Shown: one piece after another, positions 13,061-23,911 of the stretch
How positions within the stretch are numbered: the stretch's first letter is position 1
How the letters are laid out: each line of letters starts with the position of its first letter
Origin: Mycolicibacterium arenosum
GTDB lineage: Bacteria > Actinomycetota > Actinomycetes > Mycobacteriales > Mycobacteriaceae
Length of the DNA stretch: 64,000 nucleotides
Direction: 5' to 3'
Assembly (NCBI RefSeq): GCF_024320865.1
Contig: NZ_JANDBD010000006.1
Span: 248,001-312,000, forward strand
Program-made: the position numbers and the translations under genes
Notes under the pieces: generated by a model
What the model saw: the letters and a program-made list of their open reading frames with translations, nothing else
The model's database searches: none
Told to the model about the DNA's origin: nothing

Positions 13061-13107
13061 ACACTCAGTGGGTTTGCCAAAAGTACACTAAGTGGGATTA
13101 TGGCAAA
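13061..13107. promoter_or_regulatory. Repeated operator-like motifs upstream of gmd
   Basis: The 232-bp gap 13043-13274 between gmd and maf holds no gene. It contains ACACTCAGTGGG (13061-13072) and ACACTAAGTGGG (13085-13096), direct repeats 24 bp apart, each with the palindrome CACTNAGTG. The same stretch has TTTGCCA (13073-13079) and its reverse complement TGGCAAA (13101-13107). The cluster lies 20-65 bp upstream of gmd, where an operator or activator site is expected. The binding protein is unknown. Confidence 0.5.
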
Positions 13108-13274
13108 TGTCTCCGCGTTCGTGAACCTAGACGGTGTTCCGGGGTTGTTTCACCAGTTGACAGAGCTTCATCGTGGCGGAGATCACTCGTTCGGGGGAGC
13201 CCGCGAACGGCCTGTCGGGCCCGTCAGAACATAACCGGGGAAGTCATCAAAATTTGCCCTCGCGAAGGTTCGGG

Positions 13275-13913
13275 TCAGCTGGGGTTGGCCACCCAGAGCT
13301 CGGCCAGCGACAGTCCCGCCCGCTCGAAGAGCGTCCTCATCAGCGGAAGACCGATGCCGATGACCGCCGACGGGTCGCCCGTCACACCGTCGACGAACCA
13401 GCCGCCCCGGCCGTCGATGGTGAAGCCGCCGGCCACGGCCTGCGGTTCACCGCTGCGGACGTAGGCGTCCAGATCGGCGGACGAGGGCGTGCCGAAGTGC
13501 ACCGTCGTGCGGGAGTCGGCCGCGAACTCGCCGAGCACCGTGCCGTCCAGCACGCGGATGACGCAGTGCCCGGTGAACAGTTCGCCGGACGTGCCCGCCA
13601 TCTGCGTCCAGCCGAGGCGGGCGTCCTCAGCGGTGACCGGTTTGCCCCGCAGCACGCCGTCGCGCCAGAGCATCGAATCGCACCCGATGACGACGCAGTC
13701 GGCGGCGACGTCGGCGGGCGCCCCCTCGACCACAGCACGTGCCTTCGCGACCGCCAGCGCCGTCGTGGTGGCAGCGGGACCCGCGTCCGGGGGCAGCGCC
13801 GCGACGACGGCGTCCTCGTCGACGCCGGAGACGACGACGAGCGGGTCGATGCCCGCCTTCCGCAGGACCGACAGCCGGCCCGCCGAGGCCGACCCCAGGA
13901 CGACCCTGGTCAC
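13275..13913 (-). CDS. maf: Maf-type nucleoside triphosphate pyrophosphatase
   Basis: The product has 212 residues. It opens [20 protein letters not shown], the Maf signature (LaSaSpRR), and has [10 protein letters not shown] and a C-terminal [23 protein letters not shown]. Maf proteins hydrolyse non-canonical or excess nucleoside triphosphates to the monophosphates and are linked to cell-division arrest or house-cleaning. It is the last gene of the accD5-accE5-maf operon, overlapping accE5 by 4 bp (ATGA), as in M. tuberculosis Rv3280-Rv3282. Confidence 0.93.
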   Translation of the reverse strand: MTRVVLGSASAGRLSVLRKAGIDPLVVVSGVDEDAVVAALPPDAGPAATTTALAVAKARAVVEGAPADVAADCVVIGCDSMLWRDGVLRGKPVTAEDARLGWTQMAGTSGELFTGHCVIRVLDGTVLGEFAADSRTTVHFGTPSSADLDAYVRSGEPQAVAGGFTIDGRGGWFVDGVTGDPSAVIGIGLPLMRTLFERAGLSLAELWVANPS

Positions 13914-14191
13914 CTGCGCATGTGGGTCCGCTCGACCAGCGTGACCATCTGCCAGCTGAAGTGCGAGTAGCGCAGCTTGTCGACCGGATGGCCCCAGGGG
14001 TTGAGCTCCTGCGGTCCGGGCTCGGGATGGCCGCCGCTCGCGGCGCTGAGCACGGTGACCAGCGCTGCGAGTTCGTCGTCGGTGGGCTTTCCCTTGAGCA
14101 CCCGGATCTCGGGTACCGACGTGTCCGGCGGTACGTCGATGGTCATGTCCCTGGGGTCGCTGACCTCGATGATGTCGGCGTTGTGATCCAT
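13910..14191 (-). CDS. accE5: Acyl-CoA carboxylase epsilon subunit AccE5
   Basis: The product has 93 residues. The conserved actinobacterial epsilon-subunit core is [20 protein letters not shown], and the C-terminal [15 protein letters not shown] is typical. AccE5 stabilises the AccA3-AccD5 complex. It is shorter than the M. tuberculosis protein (177), which has a long N-terminal extension. It sits 23 bp after accD5 and overlaps maf by 4 bp, confirming an operon. Confidence 0.9.
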   Translation of the reverse strand: MDHNADIIEVSDPRDMTIDVPPDTSVPEIRVLKGKPTDDELAALVTVLSAASGGHPEPGPQELNPWGHPVDKLRYSHFSWQMVTLVERTHMRR

Positions 14192-14214
14192 CTGGAGTCT
14201 CCTTCGAGCGCCGG

Positions 14215-15960
<1,746 letters not shown>

Positions 15961-16035
15961 TTAGCCGGGTCGGACCGGGCCACAGCGGCGTCCTGACGTT
16001 ATGGTGGGTCGCGAATTCGTGACAGGAGCAAACTC

Positions 16036-16722
16036 ATGTTCGTCGAACCGCAGGCGTCGGATCCGGAAGTCATCGCTCGCAAGATCGCCGTCAACCCCAA
16101 TGTGCGAATCCCCCCGCGCATGGAGTGGGTAACCGACGACGACGGCAACATTCTCGATTACAAACTCGCGGGTGAGTCGCTATTCCAACGCATCCTGCAC
16201 GTGTACGCCGCGCTGTTCTACAACTCGATCGTGACCCACATACCCTTCCATTTCATCCGACTCGGCTACCTGAGAATGTTCGGTGCGACGATAGGCAAGG
16301 GGTCGGCGATCAATCGCGGAACCAGCGTCTGGTCGATTCCCTACATCGTCATCGGCGAACGCGTTGCGATCGGATTTCGGTGTTTGCTCGACGCCAGGGC
16401 GGGGATTGCGATCGGCGACGACACGGTGATCGCGAGCGACACCCACATCATCGCGGGCGGCCACGACTTCAACCATCCGAACTTCGTTCCGGCACCCAAC
16501 CCGCCCGACCCCGTGGTCATCGACGACCACGTGTGGGTCGGTAGTCGTGTCACGATCCTCCCGTGCCTGATCGGACGCGGTGCCGTGGTGGCGGTGCACG
16601 CGGTCGTGAACAAGGAGGTGCCCCCGTTCGCCATCGTCGGTGGGGTACCCGCGAAGGTGGTTGGCCAGCGCAATCCCGACGCGCTCAAGTACAGCGGGAA
16701 GTACCGCGTCCCGTTCTTCTGA
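16036..16722 (+). CDS. Left-handed beta-helix (hexapeptide) acetyltransferase
   Basis: The product has 228 residues. After an N-terminal helical region (VTHIPFHFIRLGYLRMFG) come hexapeptide repeats from IGKGSAINRGTSVW. GGHDFNHPNF contains the family's catalytic-type His, and VWVGSRVTILPCLIGRGAVVAV is the typical end. It is WcaF/NodL-like and probably O-acetylates a sugar of the polysaccharide on the cytoplasmic side. It is paralogous over its full length to the gene at 18104-18781. CAGGAG lies ahead of the ATG. It is the first gene of the island, transcribed away from accD5. Confidence 0.9.
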   Translation: MFVEPQASDPEVIARKIAVNPNVRIPPRMEWVTDDDGNILDYKLAGESLFQRILHVYAALFYNSIVTHIPFHFIRLGYLRMFGATIGKGSAINRGTSVWSIPYIVIGERVAIGFRCLLDARAGIAIGDDTVIASDTHIIAGGHDFNHPNFVPAPNPPDPVVIDDHVWVGSRVTILPCLIGRGAVVAVHAVVNKEVPPFAIVGGVPAKVVGQRNPDALKYSGKYRVPFF

Positions 16723-16859
16723 CGCGAAATCGTTGCCGTTTTGTTTGCCACGCGGGGCGCAACCGGCGGGCGCGGCACTGTTTGCGCGTGTACAGTGTGC
16801 CGTGCGATGTGGTGTCGTCACGTCGCCGCATGCTCCCCCACATGTAGAGGACATTGACC
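16723..16859 (+). promoter_or_regulatory. Spacer with dyad and TTTGCCA motif before the GT4 gene
   Basis: The 137-bp gap contains TTTGCCA at 16744-16750. It also has an imperfect dyad, GGCACTGT at 16774-16781 against ACAGTGTGCC at 16792-16801, about 60 bp upstream of the GT4 start. These elements resemble those above gmd and above the phosphoglycosyl transferase gene. The dyad could be an operator or an RNA hairpin; there is no T tract to support a terminator. Confidence 0.4.
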
Positions 16860-18026
16860 GTGCAGCCTGCACAGCAAATCAGGGCCTCGGCAGCTCCGAG
16901 AGTGGCGATAGCGCACGATTACCTCACTCAACTCGGTGGCGCCGAGAAGACCGTGCTCAATATGAGCAGGGCTTTTCCTGACGCCCCGATTTACACAATG
17001 CTGTACGACCCGGACGCGACGTTTCCCGAATTCAGGGATCTCGATGTACGAGTCCCGTTGTTCAACAGAATCAAGCCCTTTCGGAAAAACCACCGGGCCG
17101 CGCTGCCCGTGCTTCCACTGGTCGCACAGTCGATTTTCATTGACGCGGACGTCGTTTTGAGCAGCAGCAGCGGATGGGCCCACGGCTTCCGAACGAATGG
17201 CCGCAAACTCGTCTACTGCCATTCCCCTGCGCGCTGGCTTTACCAACCCCGGACGTATCTCGGCGACGACGGCAACGCACTCGCGCGATTCGGTCTCCGC
17301 GCCGCGTCGTCGTATTTGAAAGCGTGGGACCGTAACGCGGCGCGGTCGAGCGACCGCTATCTGGCGAACTCGACGGAGATCAGGGGACGCATCGCCGACG
17401 CATACGGCATCGACGCCAGCATCGTCTTCCCACCGGTCTCCCGACCGCCCGCCGAGGACGTGGAGCCCATCGCCGAGGTGTCCGACTGGCTGCGCGGCGC
17501 CGGACCCGACGACGCGTTCTACCTCGTCGTCTCGAGGCTGCTGCCTTACAAGAACGTCGACGCCATCGTGCGGGCGTTCGCGGGCACCGACAGAAAGCTC
17601 GTGGTGGTCGGCCACGGCCCTCAGGCGGATCATCTCCGGCAGCTCAAGACCGACAACGTGGTGATGCTGTCGCATCTGTCCGACGGCGCCCTCGCGTGGC
17701 TGTATCGGAACTGCCGGGCGATCATCGCGGCCAGTTACGAGGACTACGGCCTCACGCCGCTGGAGGCGGGGGCCTGGGGCAAGCCCGCGATCGCCCTGCG
17801 CTTCGGCGGCTTCCTCGACACCATTCACGAGGACGTCAGCGGGCTGTACTTCGACGAGCCGACGCCGCGTTCTATCGCCGCCGCGCTGGACCGCTTCGAG
17901 TCGATGAAGTTCGACCGGGACAAAGTGCGCGGCCACGTCGAGCAGTTCAGCCAGCAGTCCTTCGCGGAGAAGCTCCACACCGCGGTCGACGAACTCGCGG
18001 CGCAGCCCATCGCCGCGAGACGGTGA
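16860..18026 (+). CDS. GT4-family glycosyltransferase
   Basis: The product has 388 residues with a GT-B fold. It opens RVAIAHDYLTQLGGAEKTVLNM, the glycogen-synthase-like donor loop, and includes VYCHSPARWLYQPRTYLG. The C-terminal E-x7-E nucleotide-sugar motif is YEDYGLTPLEAGAWGKP. It resembles WbaZ-type mannosyltransferases of O-antigen loci, but the sugar is not certain. GTG 16860 has AGAGG nine bases upstream; TTG 16854 is too close to that site. It sits between the two paralogous acetyltransferases in the first operon of the island. Confidence 0.88.
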   Translation: MQPAQQIRASAAPRVAIAHDYLTQLGGAEKTVLNMSRAFPDAPIYTMLYDPDATFPEFRDLDVRVPLFNRIKPFRKNHRAALPVLPLVAQSIFIDADVVLSSSSGWAHGFRTNGRKLVYCHSPARWLYQPRTYLGDDGNALARFGLRAASSYLKAWDRNAARSSDRYLANSTEIRGRIADAYGIDASIVFPPVSRPPAEDVEPIAEVSDWLRGAGPDDAFYLVVSRLLPYKNVDAIVRAFAGTDRKLVVVGHGPQADHLRQLKTDNVVMLSHLSDGALAWLYRNCRAIIAASYEDYGLTPLEAGAWGKPAIALRFGGFLDTIHEDVSGLYFDEPTPRSIAAALDRFESMKFDRDKVRGHVEQFSQQSFAEKLHTAVDELAAQPIAARR

Positions 18027-18103
18027 GAGTACGCTCACCGAGCGATCGGGCCCTCATGAGCGCGACGAATTCCCCTGAATTGGATAGATGTAGGAGCGAG
18101 ACG

Positions 18104-18781
18104 GTGAGCCTCGAACCCGCGAAAGCGGATCCAGTGAAAGTAGCCAAGAAGGTCGCCGCGGCGCCGGGGCTCAAGCTGCCGCCGGAACCGTCGTACGACC
18201 TGCTTCCGGACGGCAGGGTGGCCAACTACCGCATGCAGAGCATGGGCCTGAAGCGCAAGCTGCGCAACAGGATCGGGCAGGTCCTCTGGAACCTGGTCAT
18301 CACCCACATCCCGTTCCACTTCATCCGGCAGGGCTACCTGAAGCTCTTCGGTGTCACGATCGGCAAGAACTCCTGCATCATGCTGGGCACGTCCATCCTC
18401 GACATCGAGTTCCTCACCGTCGGGGACAACACGTCGATCGGCTCGCGGTGCCTGCTCGATGCGCGCGCCGGTCTCTACATCGGCAACGACGTGACCATCG
18501 CCAGCGACGTCCAGATCATCGGCGGCGGACACGACGTCAACCATCCCGACTTCCTTCCGGTGCCCGATCCGACGGTCATCGAGGACTACGTCTGGATCGC
18601 CAGCCGCGCCATGGTGTTGCCGTCCCACATCCAGCGCGGCGCGGTGGTCGCCGCGCAGGCGGTGGTGAACAAGGACATCGACGAGTGCACCATCGTCGGC
18701 GGGGTGCCTGCCAAGGTGATCGGCAAGCGCAATCCGGACGCACTCAAGTACAGGGGCGGCTACCGCCCGCTGTTCTGCTGA
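18104..18781 (+). CDS. Second hexapeptide acetyltransferase
   Basis: The product has 225 residues and is a paralogue of the gene at 16036-16722. VTHIPFHFI, RCLLDARAG and GGVPAKV are shared, and the closing NPDALKY is identical. GTG 18104 is preceded by TAGGAG at 18091-18096. It aligns exactly with the paralogue's start (SLEPAKADP against FVEPQASDP), so an upstream ATG at 18056 is rejected. It is probably a sugar O-acetyltransferase of different site specificity from its paralogue. It overlaps the next glycosyltransferase by one base (TGATG). Confidence 0.9.
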   Translation: MSLEPAKADPVKVAKKVAAAPGLKLPPEPSYDLLPDGRVANYRMQSMGLKRKLRNRIGQVLWNLVITHIPFHFIRQGYLKLFGVTIGKNSCIMLGTSILDIEFLTVGDNTSIGSRCLLDARAGLYIGNDVTIASDVQIIGGGHDVNHPDFLPVPDPTVIEDYVWIASRAMVLPSHIQRGAVVAAQAVVNKDIDECTIVGGVPAKVIGKRNPDALKYRGGYRPLFC

Positions 18782-19911
18782 TGGGTGCGACTCTCCAGGA
18801 CTACCGATTGGTGTTCGTGGGTCCGATGCTCGGGCACTCCGCGGTGGGCGACTACGCCGAGGACATCGTCACCGCGGTGCGCCCCTACTTCGGCGACGTC
18901 GCTCAGGTGCGGACGGGCGGACCGGGGGAGGACACCCTCGCCGACGCGCGCAGACACCGCCGCGCCGTCGCGCAGCTGATCGCCGATGCGCCCGCCGGCC
19001 GGGTGCTCGTCCACGCCGAACTGTCGACCGCCGCCATCTCGCCGTTCTGGGCCACCGCAGGCCTGCGCGGCGTACCGGTGACCGGCACCGTGCACGACCC
19101 GCCGCAGGGCGTCTGGATGCCCGCGCGGACGCGGTTCGTCGCGAAGTCGCGCCTGCTCAACCACGGCATCCACTACCCGGCCCGGCCGCTGAGCCGCAAG
19201 CTCGAGGGCGCGGTGTACCGGGACCGCACGCTGTTCGCCCTGACCGAGACGGGCAGGCAGTCGATTGCGCGGGTGTACCCGTCGACCCACACCCGCTACA
19301 TCCCGCACGTCGTGCGCGACCGACCCGACATCACGCCCGCCCACGAACGACCCAGGGCCGTCGGATTCTTCGGGCACGTCTACCGCGGCAAGGGTTTCGA
19401 GCAGATCGAGAGGCTGCGCGCGCTGCTTCCCGCCGACATCGGCATCCGAGTCGCGGGCCGTGGTACCGAGGACCTCCCCGCGATCGCGGGTGTCGAGATC
19501 CTCGGTCCCGTCGACGGCGCCGCCGAGGACGCCTTCTTCGCGTCGGTGCGCGCCATCGTCGTCCCCTACGGCAAGCGCCACTTCTACGCCGACAGCTTCG
19601 CGGCGTCGGGTGTCGTGGCGCACGCGACCGCGTACTGCACGCCGCAGATCTGCACGGACTACGCGGCGCTCGTCGAACTCGACGAGGCGGCAGGCGCTGT
19701 GGTGGCCCGCGTGAATCAGGCTGGCGCCCCGGCCGATTCGGACACCGTGACGAACGCCCTCGCGTCGGCGATCACGGGGTTGCTCGACGACGACGCGCGG
19801 ATGGCCGAACTGAGCGCCAACTCCGCTCGCACGCGGCAGCAGCGATCGGCGGCGCGCACCGGGGAGGCGTTCGCGGCGGCGTGGACGGAGACGCTGGGCC
19901 TCGATGGCTGA
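18781..19911 (+). CDS. Glycosyltransferase, GT-B fold
   Basis: The product has 376 residues. The N-terminal half (VFVGPMLGHSAVGDYAEDIVTAV) and the C-terminal half (RAVGFFGHVYRGKGFEQIERL) read as a GT4-like two-domain enzyme. The expected E-x7-E is degenerate (PYGKRHFYADSFAASGVVA), so the sugar donor cannot be guessed. The ATG overlaps the acetyltransferase stop, and the gene overlaps the flippase by 8 bp. It is therefore one transcription unit with the flippase and the next glycosyltransferase. Confidence 0.78.
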   Translation: MGATLQDYRLVFVGPMLGHSAVGDYAEDIVTAVRPYFGDVAQVRTGGPGEDTLADARRHRRAVAQLIADAPAGRVLVHAELSTAAISPFWATAGLRGVPVTGTVHDPPQGVWMPARTRFVAKSRLLNHGIHYPARPLSRKLEGAVYRDRTLFALTETGRQSIARVYPSTHTRYIPHVVRDRPDITPAHERPRAVGFFGHVYRGKGFEQIERLRALLPADIGIRVAGRGTEDLPAIAGVEILGPVDGAAEDAFFASVRAIVVPYGKRHFYADSFAASGVVAHATAYCTPQICTDYAALVELDEAAGAVVARVNQAGAPADSDTVTNALASAITGLLDDDARMAELSANSARTRQQRSAARTGEAFAAAWTETLGLDG

Positions 19912-21172
19912 GCCCCGCGACCCCGTCCAGGCGAGCGAAGCGACGGGGAGGAGTGTCGACCCGCTGGGTGCCGCCGCTCCCGAGCAGGAGATCCTGCCGG
20001 ACGCGGAGAAGACCGACGACCAGAAGCGGAACCTGTTCAAGACCCTGATCGGGATCGCCTGGATGTACGGCGGTCGCGGCGTCGGCCTGCTGTGGACGTT
20101 CGCGCTCATCGGCAAGCTGGGCATCTCCGACTACGGGCTCTACGCGATGGCGTTCGCGTTCGCGACCATCCTCGGGCCGACACTCGACAACCCGTGGAGC
20201 GTTCGGGCGATGCGGGAGTCCGAGGAGCGGTTCAATCGCGAGCGCGCCAGCCGCTACCTCGTCGGCATCACGCTGATGGCCGCGGGCATCGCGCTCATCC
20301 CGTTCACGTTCATCGGCTTCCTGGGACTCGTCGTCGCCGGCGGTGAGATGACGTTCAACAGCTACATCAGCCGCTACGGCCGCGACGGACATCCCGACCT
20401 CGTCTACAAGTGGGGCGCCGGGCGCCAGTTCGTCGGCGTGGGCATGGCGTGCGTCTACCTCTTCGCCGTACCGAATCCCACCCTGCTCGGAGCGTGCCTG
20501 CTGTACTGCGCGCCGTACCTGGTGATGGTGGTCCTCGCGGGCCTGGTGGTGCGCGGGCACCGGCCCGGACTGCCGGGACCGCTGCGCCTCATGCTGATCC
20601 TGCAGGGGGAGATGCTCTTCGGCACGACGCTGTACCTGCAGGGCGACGTGCTGCTGCTCGGCTGGCTGACGAGCACCGAGACCGTCGGCTACTACAACAT
20701 CGCGCTGATGCTGACGAGCGCACTGGCCGCGGTCGGCCAGTCGTTCGTGATGACCTACCACGAACCGCTCCGGCAGAGCGGCGGCGACCTCGCCGCGGGG
20801 CCGAAGATACGCACCGTCGTGCTCCTCGGCCTCATCGTCGGCGTCGTCGTCGTGCTCGTCGCCTTCGGAATCCTGCTGTCACCCGCCCCGCCCGTCGTCG
20901 GGTGGGTCATGCTGATCATGGCCGGCTTCGGTGCCATCCGCACCGTCATCTCCGTGTTCCAGGTGATCCTGTACGCGCAGCACCGCGACCGCTTGCGGTT
21001 CGTCGCCGCGCTCGGGCTGATCCCGTTCAAGTTCATGTTCCTCGCAGTGCTGGTGTGGCTCGGCTGGGGCGCGATCGGCGCCGCCGTCGCGACCACGGTC
21101 GCCGACGCCGCACTGTTGGCGGTCTTCACGTACGCGATCTTCTTCTTCAAGCGGAAGGCGCCCACGGAGTGA
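19904..21172 (+). CDS. Wzx-like polysaccharide flippase
   Basis: The product has 422 residues with about twelve membrane helices after a cytosolic N-terminus of about 45 residues. It reads as a MATE/MOP-superfamily polysaccharide transporter: ISDYGLYAMAFAFATILGP is the typical first-helix-pair motif, and LQGDVLLLGWLTSTETVGYYNIA is characteristic of Wzx. It would move lipid-linked repeat units across the cytoplasmic membrane to the polymerase (gene at 36642-38108). The genes on both sides are glycosyltransferases with short overlaps. Confidence 0.88.
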   Translation: MAEPRDPVQASEATGRSVDPLGAAAPEQEILPDAEKTDDQKRNLFKTLIGIAWMYGGRGVGLLWTFALIGKLGISDYGLYAMAFAFATILGPTLDNPWSVRAMRESEERFNRERASRYLVGITLMAAGIALIPFTFIGFLGLVVAGGEMTFNSYISRYGRDGHPDLVYKWGAGRQFVGVGMACVYLFAVPNPTLLGACLLYCAPYLVMVVLAGLVVRGHRPGLPGPLRLMLILQGEMLFGTTLYLQGDVLLLGWLTSTETVGYYNIALMLTSALAAVGQSFVMTYHEPLRQSGGDLAAGPKIRTVVLLGLIVGVVVVLVAFGILLSPAPPVVGWVMLIMAGFGAIRTVISVFQVILYAQHRDRLRFVAALGLIPFKFMFLAVLVWLGWGAIGAAVATTVADAALLAVFTYAIFFFKRKAPTE

Positions 21173-22365
21173 CCCGGCCGACGGTGTGCTTTCTGCTGTC
21201 GAAGGATCCCGTCCTCGAACACGGTGGAGACGTCGCGATGTTCCGGCTCATCGTCGGCCTCGCCGCGCACGACTTCGACGTGTCGGCAGTGTGCCTGTCA
21301 CGCGAATCCGGCACTGCCGCATTCGAACTCGATGACGCGACCATCCCGCTGATCAGGGTGCGCAAGCCGGAGATCAACCCCGCGAAGCTGCTGTTCGGCG
21401 CAGTTCGCGCGCGCCGCAGCCTGGTGCACGTCAGGTTCGACTGTCCGGAACTCGTCTCGGCGATCGACGCGACCGACGCGCAGACCTACGTCGCCGAGCA
21501 CAGCTACATGGCCGAGTCGTTCCTGCGCAGTACGCGTTTCGGTCACCGACGGCTGGTGGTCAACACGCACGTGCCCGAGGCGCTGGTGTGGCGGGCGACC
21601 CGAGGTGCGCTGGGTCGGCTCGAGGTGCCACGGCTCAAGCGCGACGAGTTACGGGTGGCGCGCAGCGCCGACGCCGTCGCGACCTTCGACGCCGACGAAG
21701 CGGCCGAGCTGCGGGCGCAGGGCGTTGCCGACGCCCGGTGGCTGGACCTTCGGCTACCGCCGGTTCCGCAGGTCGACATCGCGGCGACGCCGCGCAGGCT
21801 GGTGCTGATGGGAACGCGCGACTGGCCACCGAATCAGGAGGCGTTCCTGCACGCGATTCGGCTGTGGCCGGCGATCGCCGACGGGATCGACGGCGCGGAG
21901 CTGTGCATCATCGGCGCCAAGAAGCCCGGCGCCGCGGAGGTGGCACTGCCCGACGGGGTGCGCGACCTCGGATTCGTCGACGACCTGGAGGCCTTCCTGA
22001 CGACGTGCCGCGCGATGATCGCGCCGATCCGCACGGGCGGCGGGGTGCGGGTGAAACTGCTCGACGCCATCCGGATGGGGCTTCCCGTCGTGGGCACCGC
22101 CGCCGCGGTCGGCTCGCTGAACCGCGTCTTCGACCTCGGGGTCTTCGACGACGACGACGCCTTCGTCGCGCAGTGCCGACGGATGCTTCTGGACGTCGAC
22201 GCCGCGGTCACTGCGGGGCGAGCAACCTACCGGGCAAACTCAGAATATTGGCGAGAAGCTCGAGGACGGCGAGAAGTGGCGACGCTAATCCTGGGTCGGG
22301 ACCCGGATAGCCCCCACCGGGGTTCCCACCTCCCGGTGTCCCACCCCCCGTGTTCTGACAGTTAG
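21169..22365 (+). CDS. Glycosyltransferase, GT4-like
   Basis: The product has 398 residues. The N-terminus VCFLLSKDPVLEHGGDVAMFRLIVGLA and the C-terminal LVLMGTRDWPPNQEAFLHAI and APIRTGGGVRVKLLDAIRMGLPVVGT (read in two pieces) are typical of GT4 enzymes such as the PslH group. The GTG start is in the flippase stop (GTGA). The last 158 bp overlap the 3' end of the oppositely transcribed glycoside hydrolase, and the final 25 residues (from about RDPDSPHRG) do not look like a GT domain. They may be read-through sequence. Confidence 0.83.
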   Translation: MTRPTVCFLLSKDPVLEHGGDVAMFRLIVGLAAHDFDVSAVCLSRESGTAAFELDDATIPLIRVRKPEINPAKLLFGAVRARRSLVHVRFDCPELVSAIDATDAQTYVAEHSYMAESFLRSTRFGHRRLVVNTHVPEALVWRATRGALGRLEVPRLKRDELRVARSADAVATFDADEAAELRAQGVADARWLDLRLPPVPQVDIAATPRRLVLMGTRDWPPNQEAFLHAIRLWPAIADGIDGAELCIIGAKKPGAAEVALPDGVRDLGFVDDLEAFLTTCRAMIAPIRTGGGVRVKLLDAIRMGLPVVGTAAAVGSLNRVFDLGVFDDDDAFVAQCRRMLLDVDAAVTAGRATYRANSEYWREARGRREVATLILGRDPDSPHRGSHLPVSHPPCSDS

Positions 22366-23911
22366 CCGGCACTGGATTCTCGACACGCGTGACGCGCGCG
22401 CCGGCTACGGCCGACCAGTCGATGGTGCCGTGCTCGAAGTTCATCCGCGACCCGCCGGGGCCCGATACCTCGTCGGACACCGCGAGGCCGAGGTCCGGCG
22501 TCCACGCGTTGGCGATGCCGCCGCCCGCCGCGCGTGCGCAGGTCTGCGGCGAGTACCAGATGCGCAGCCCGTACTGGTGGTCGAACTCCTGTGAGCCGTC
22601 GACGAACTCGCCTTTCGGAACGGCCCCGTACGCCCTGGCCTTGTCCGCGACCGGGTTCGGCGACGTGATGAATCCCGTCGGGGTCTCGTAGATCGTCCGG
22701 ACGGTGCGGATCTGCGCCCACACCTTCGGGGTGGCCCGGTAGACCGGGCTCAGCACGGTACCCAGAGCCGGATCGCTCACCGCGGAGAACCGTTCGTACT
22801 CGGGCGCTTTCGCCAGTCCTCCCGCCGCCGCGCTGGCGACCACCTGCTGGACCGGTTTGGGTGTCCAATTGGTGCGGTAGATGCCGAGCGTGTCCTCGGC
22901 TCCCACGCCACCGGTGTTCCGGTCGCGCGTCGTGTACACGAACATCGGACCGACGTAGGGGAGTTCCTGCCACTTGGTGAGCATGTCGGTGAGGTACGCG
23001 TTCTGCTGCGCCTCGCCCCCGGCCGACGCGGGCTGGCCGTACTCGGTCGACCAGATCCGCTTGGCGCCGTCACCGTTGGCCACCATGATCAGGTGTATCT
23101 GAATGAGTTGCTGAACCGGCGAGTTGGCAACCGTCACGCCGTCGGAGAACTTCAACGAGTAGTGGTAGGGATGGAAGCTGAACGCGTCGAAGTACCCCTT
23201 CGCGCCCGCGGCGTACATCTGCTGGGTGTAGGTGACCGGATTGATCGCGAGATCGCCGAAATCGACGATCGACCCGAGGACGCCGCCGATCACCGTGATC
23301 GACGGATCGATGGACTTGATCTTCGGATAGGCCGCGCGCAACAGGTCGACGTATCCCGCGGCGTCGGGCTTGGGCGAGTAGAAGGTGACGGCGTTGGGCT
23401 CGTTCCAGATCTCGAGCGCCGAGATCTTGCCTGCGTAGCGCGTTGCGACGGCACCGACGAAGTCGGCGTAGACGGCAGCCGAGGCGGGGCGGCCGCTGAG
23501 CGGTTGTCCGCCCGGCGCCACCGCCCAACTCGGGGTCGAGTTCACGATGCCGACGACCGCCAGGCCACGCGCGGCGGCGGAATCGACCGTCTTGTCGATC
23601 GCGGTCCAGTCGTATCGGCCCTGCTGGGCTTCCACTCCGGCCCAGGGAATGAACAGCCGAACGGCCCGGACGTTCGAGTTCCGTATCGCGTTCATGGTCG
23701 TGTCGACGTCGGCCTGCGACATGCCGAACGTGTCGGAGTCCGCGATCGCGACGGTTGTCGGCGAGGTGTCGATGGCGGCGGCGGAGATCGCGATGACCTC
23801 GCGCGGGCTCCGCGACGCGGAGTCCGAACTGATCGCGACCGCGCAGATCAGCGCGGTCGCGGCGCTCAGCGTCGCCACCCGCCCAAGCCATCGAAAACGG
23901 TGACGTCGCAT
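22208..23911 (-). CDS. Secreted clan-A glycoside hydrolase with C-terminal extension
   Basis: The product has 567 residues. Residues 1-30 are a signal peptide (RRHRFRWLGRVATLSAATAL). The catalytic (beta/alpha)8 domain has the acid/base E171 in LEIWNEPNAVTF and the nucleophile E290 in IWSTEYGQPAS, as in GH5/GH39-type enzymes. A second region from about 390 is of unknown type. The end is a Gly/Pro linker followed by the hydrophobic LASPLLAVLELLANILSLPG. A longer frame to 24136 exists, but its extra 75 residues precede the signal peptide and look non-coding. Polysaccharide loci often include such a hydrolase for trimming or release (family knowledge). It is paralogous to the gene at 47379-48476. 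Confidence 0.85.
   Translation of the reverse strand: MRRHRFRWLGRVATLSAATALICAVAISSDSASRSPREVIAISAAAIDTSPTTVAIADSDTFGMSQADVDTTMNAIRNSNVRAVRLFIPWAGVEAQQGRYDWTAIDKTVDSAAARGLAVVGIVNSTPSWAVAPGGQPLSGRPASAAVYADFVGAVATRYAGKISALEIWNEPNAVTFYSPKPDAAGYVDLLRAAYPKIKSIDPSITVIGGVLGSIVDFGDLAINPVTYTQQMYAAGAKGYFDAFSFHPYHYSLKFSDGVTVANSPVQQLIQIHLIMVANGDGAKRIWSTEYGQPASAGGEAQQNAYLTDMLTKWQELPYVGPMFVYTTRDRNTGGVGAEDTLGIYRTNWTPKPVQQVVASAAAGGLAKAPEYERFSAVSDPALGTVLSPVYRATPKVWAQIRTVRTIYETPTGFITSPNPVADKARAYGAVPKGEFVDGSQEFDHQYGLRIWYSPQTCARAAGGGIANAWTPDLGLAVSDEVSGPGGSRMNFEHGTIDWSAVAGARVTRVENPVPANCQNTGGGTPGGGNPGGGYPGPDPGLASPLLAVLELLANILSLPGRLLAPQ

Noticed and set aside
16774..16801. Hairpin as a terminator of the first acetyltransferase gene
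   Set aside because: There is no downstream T tract, and the dyad is imperfect; an operator role is as likely.
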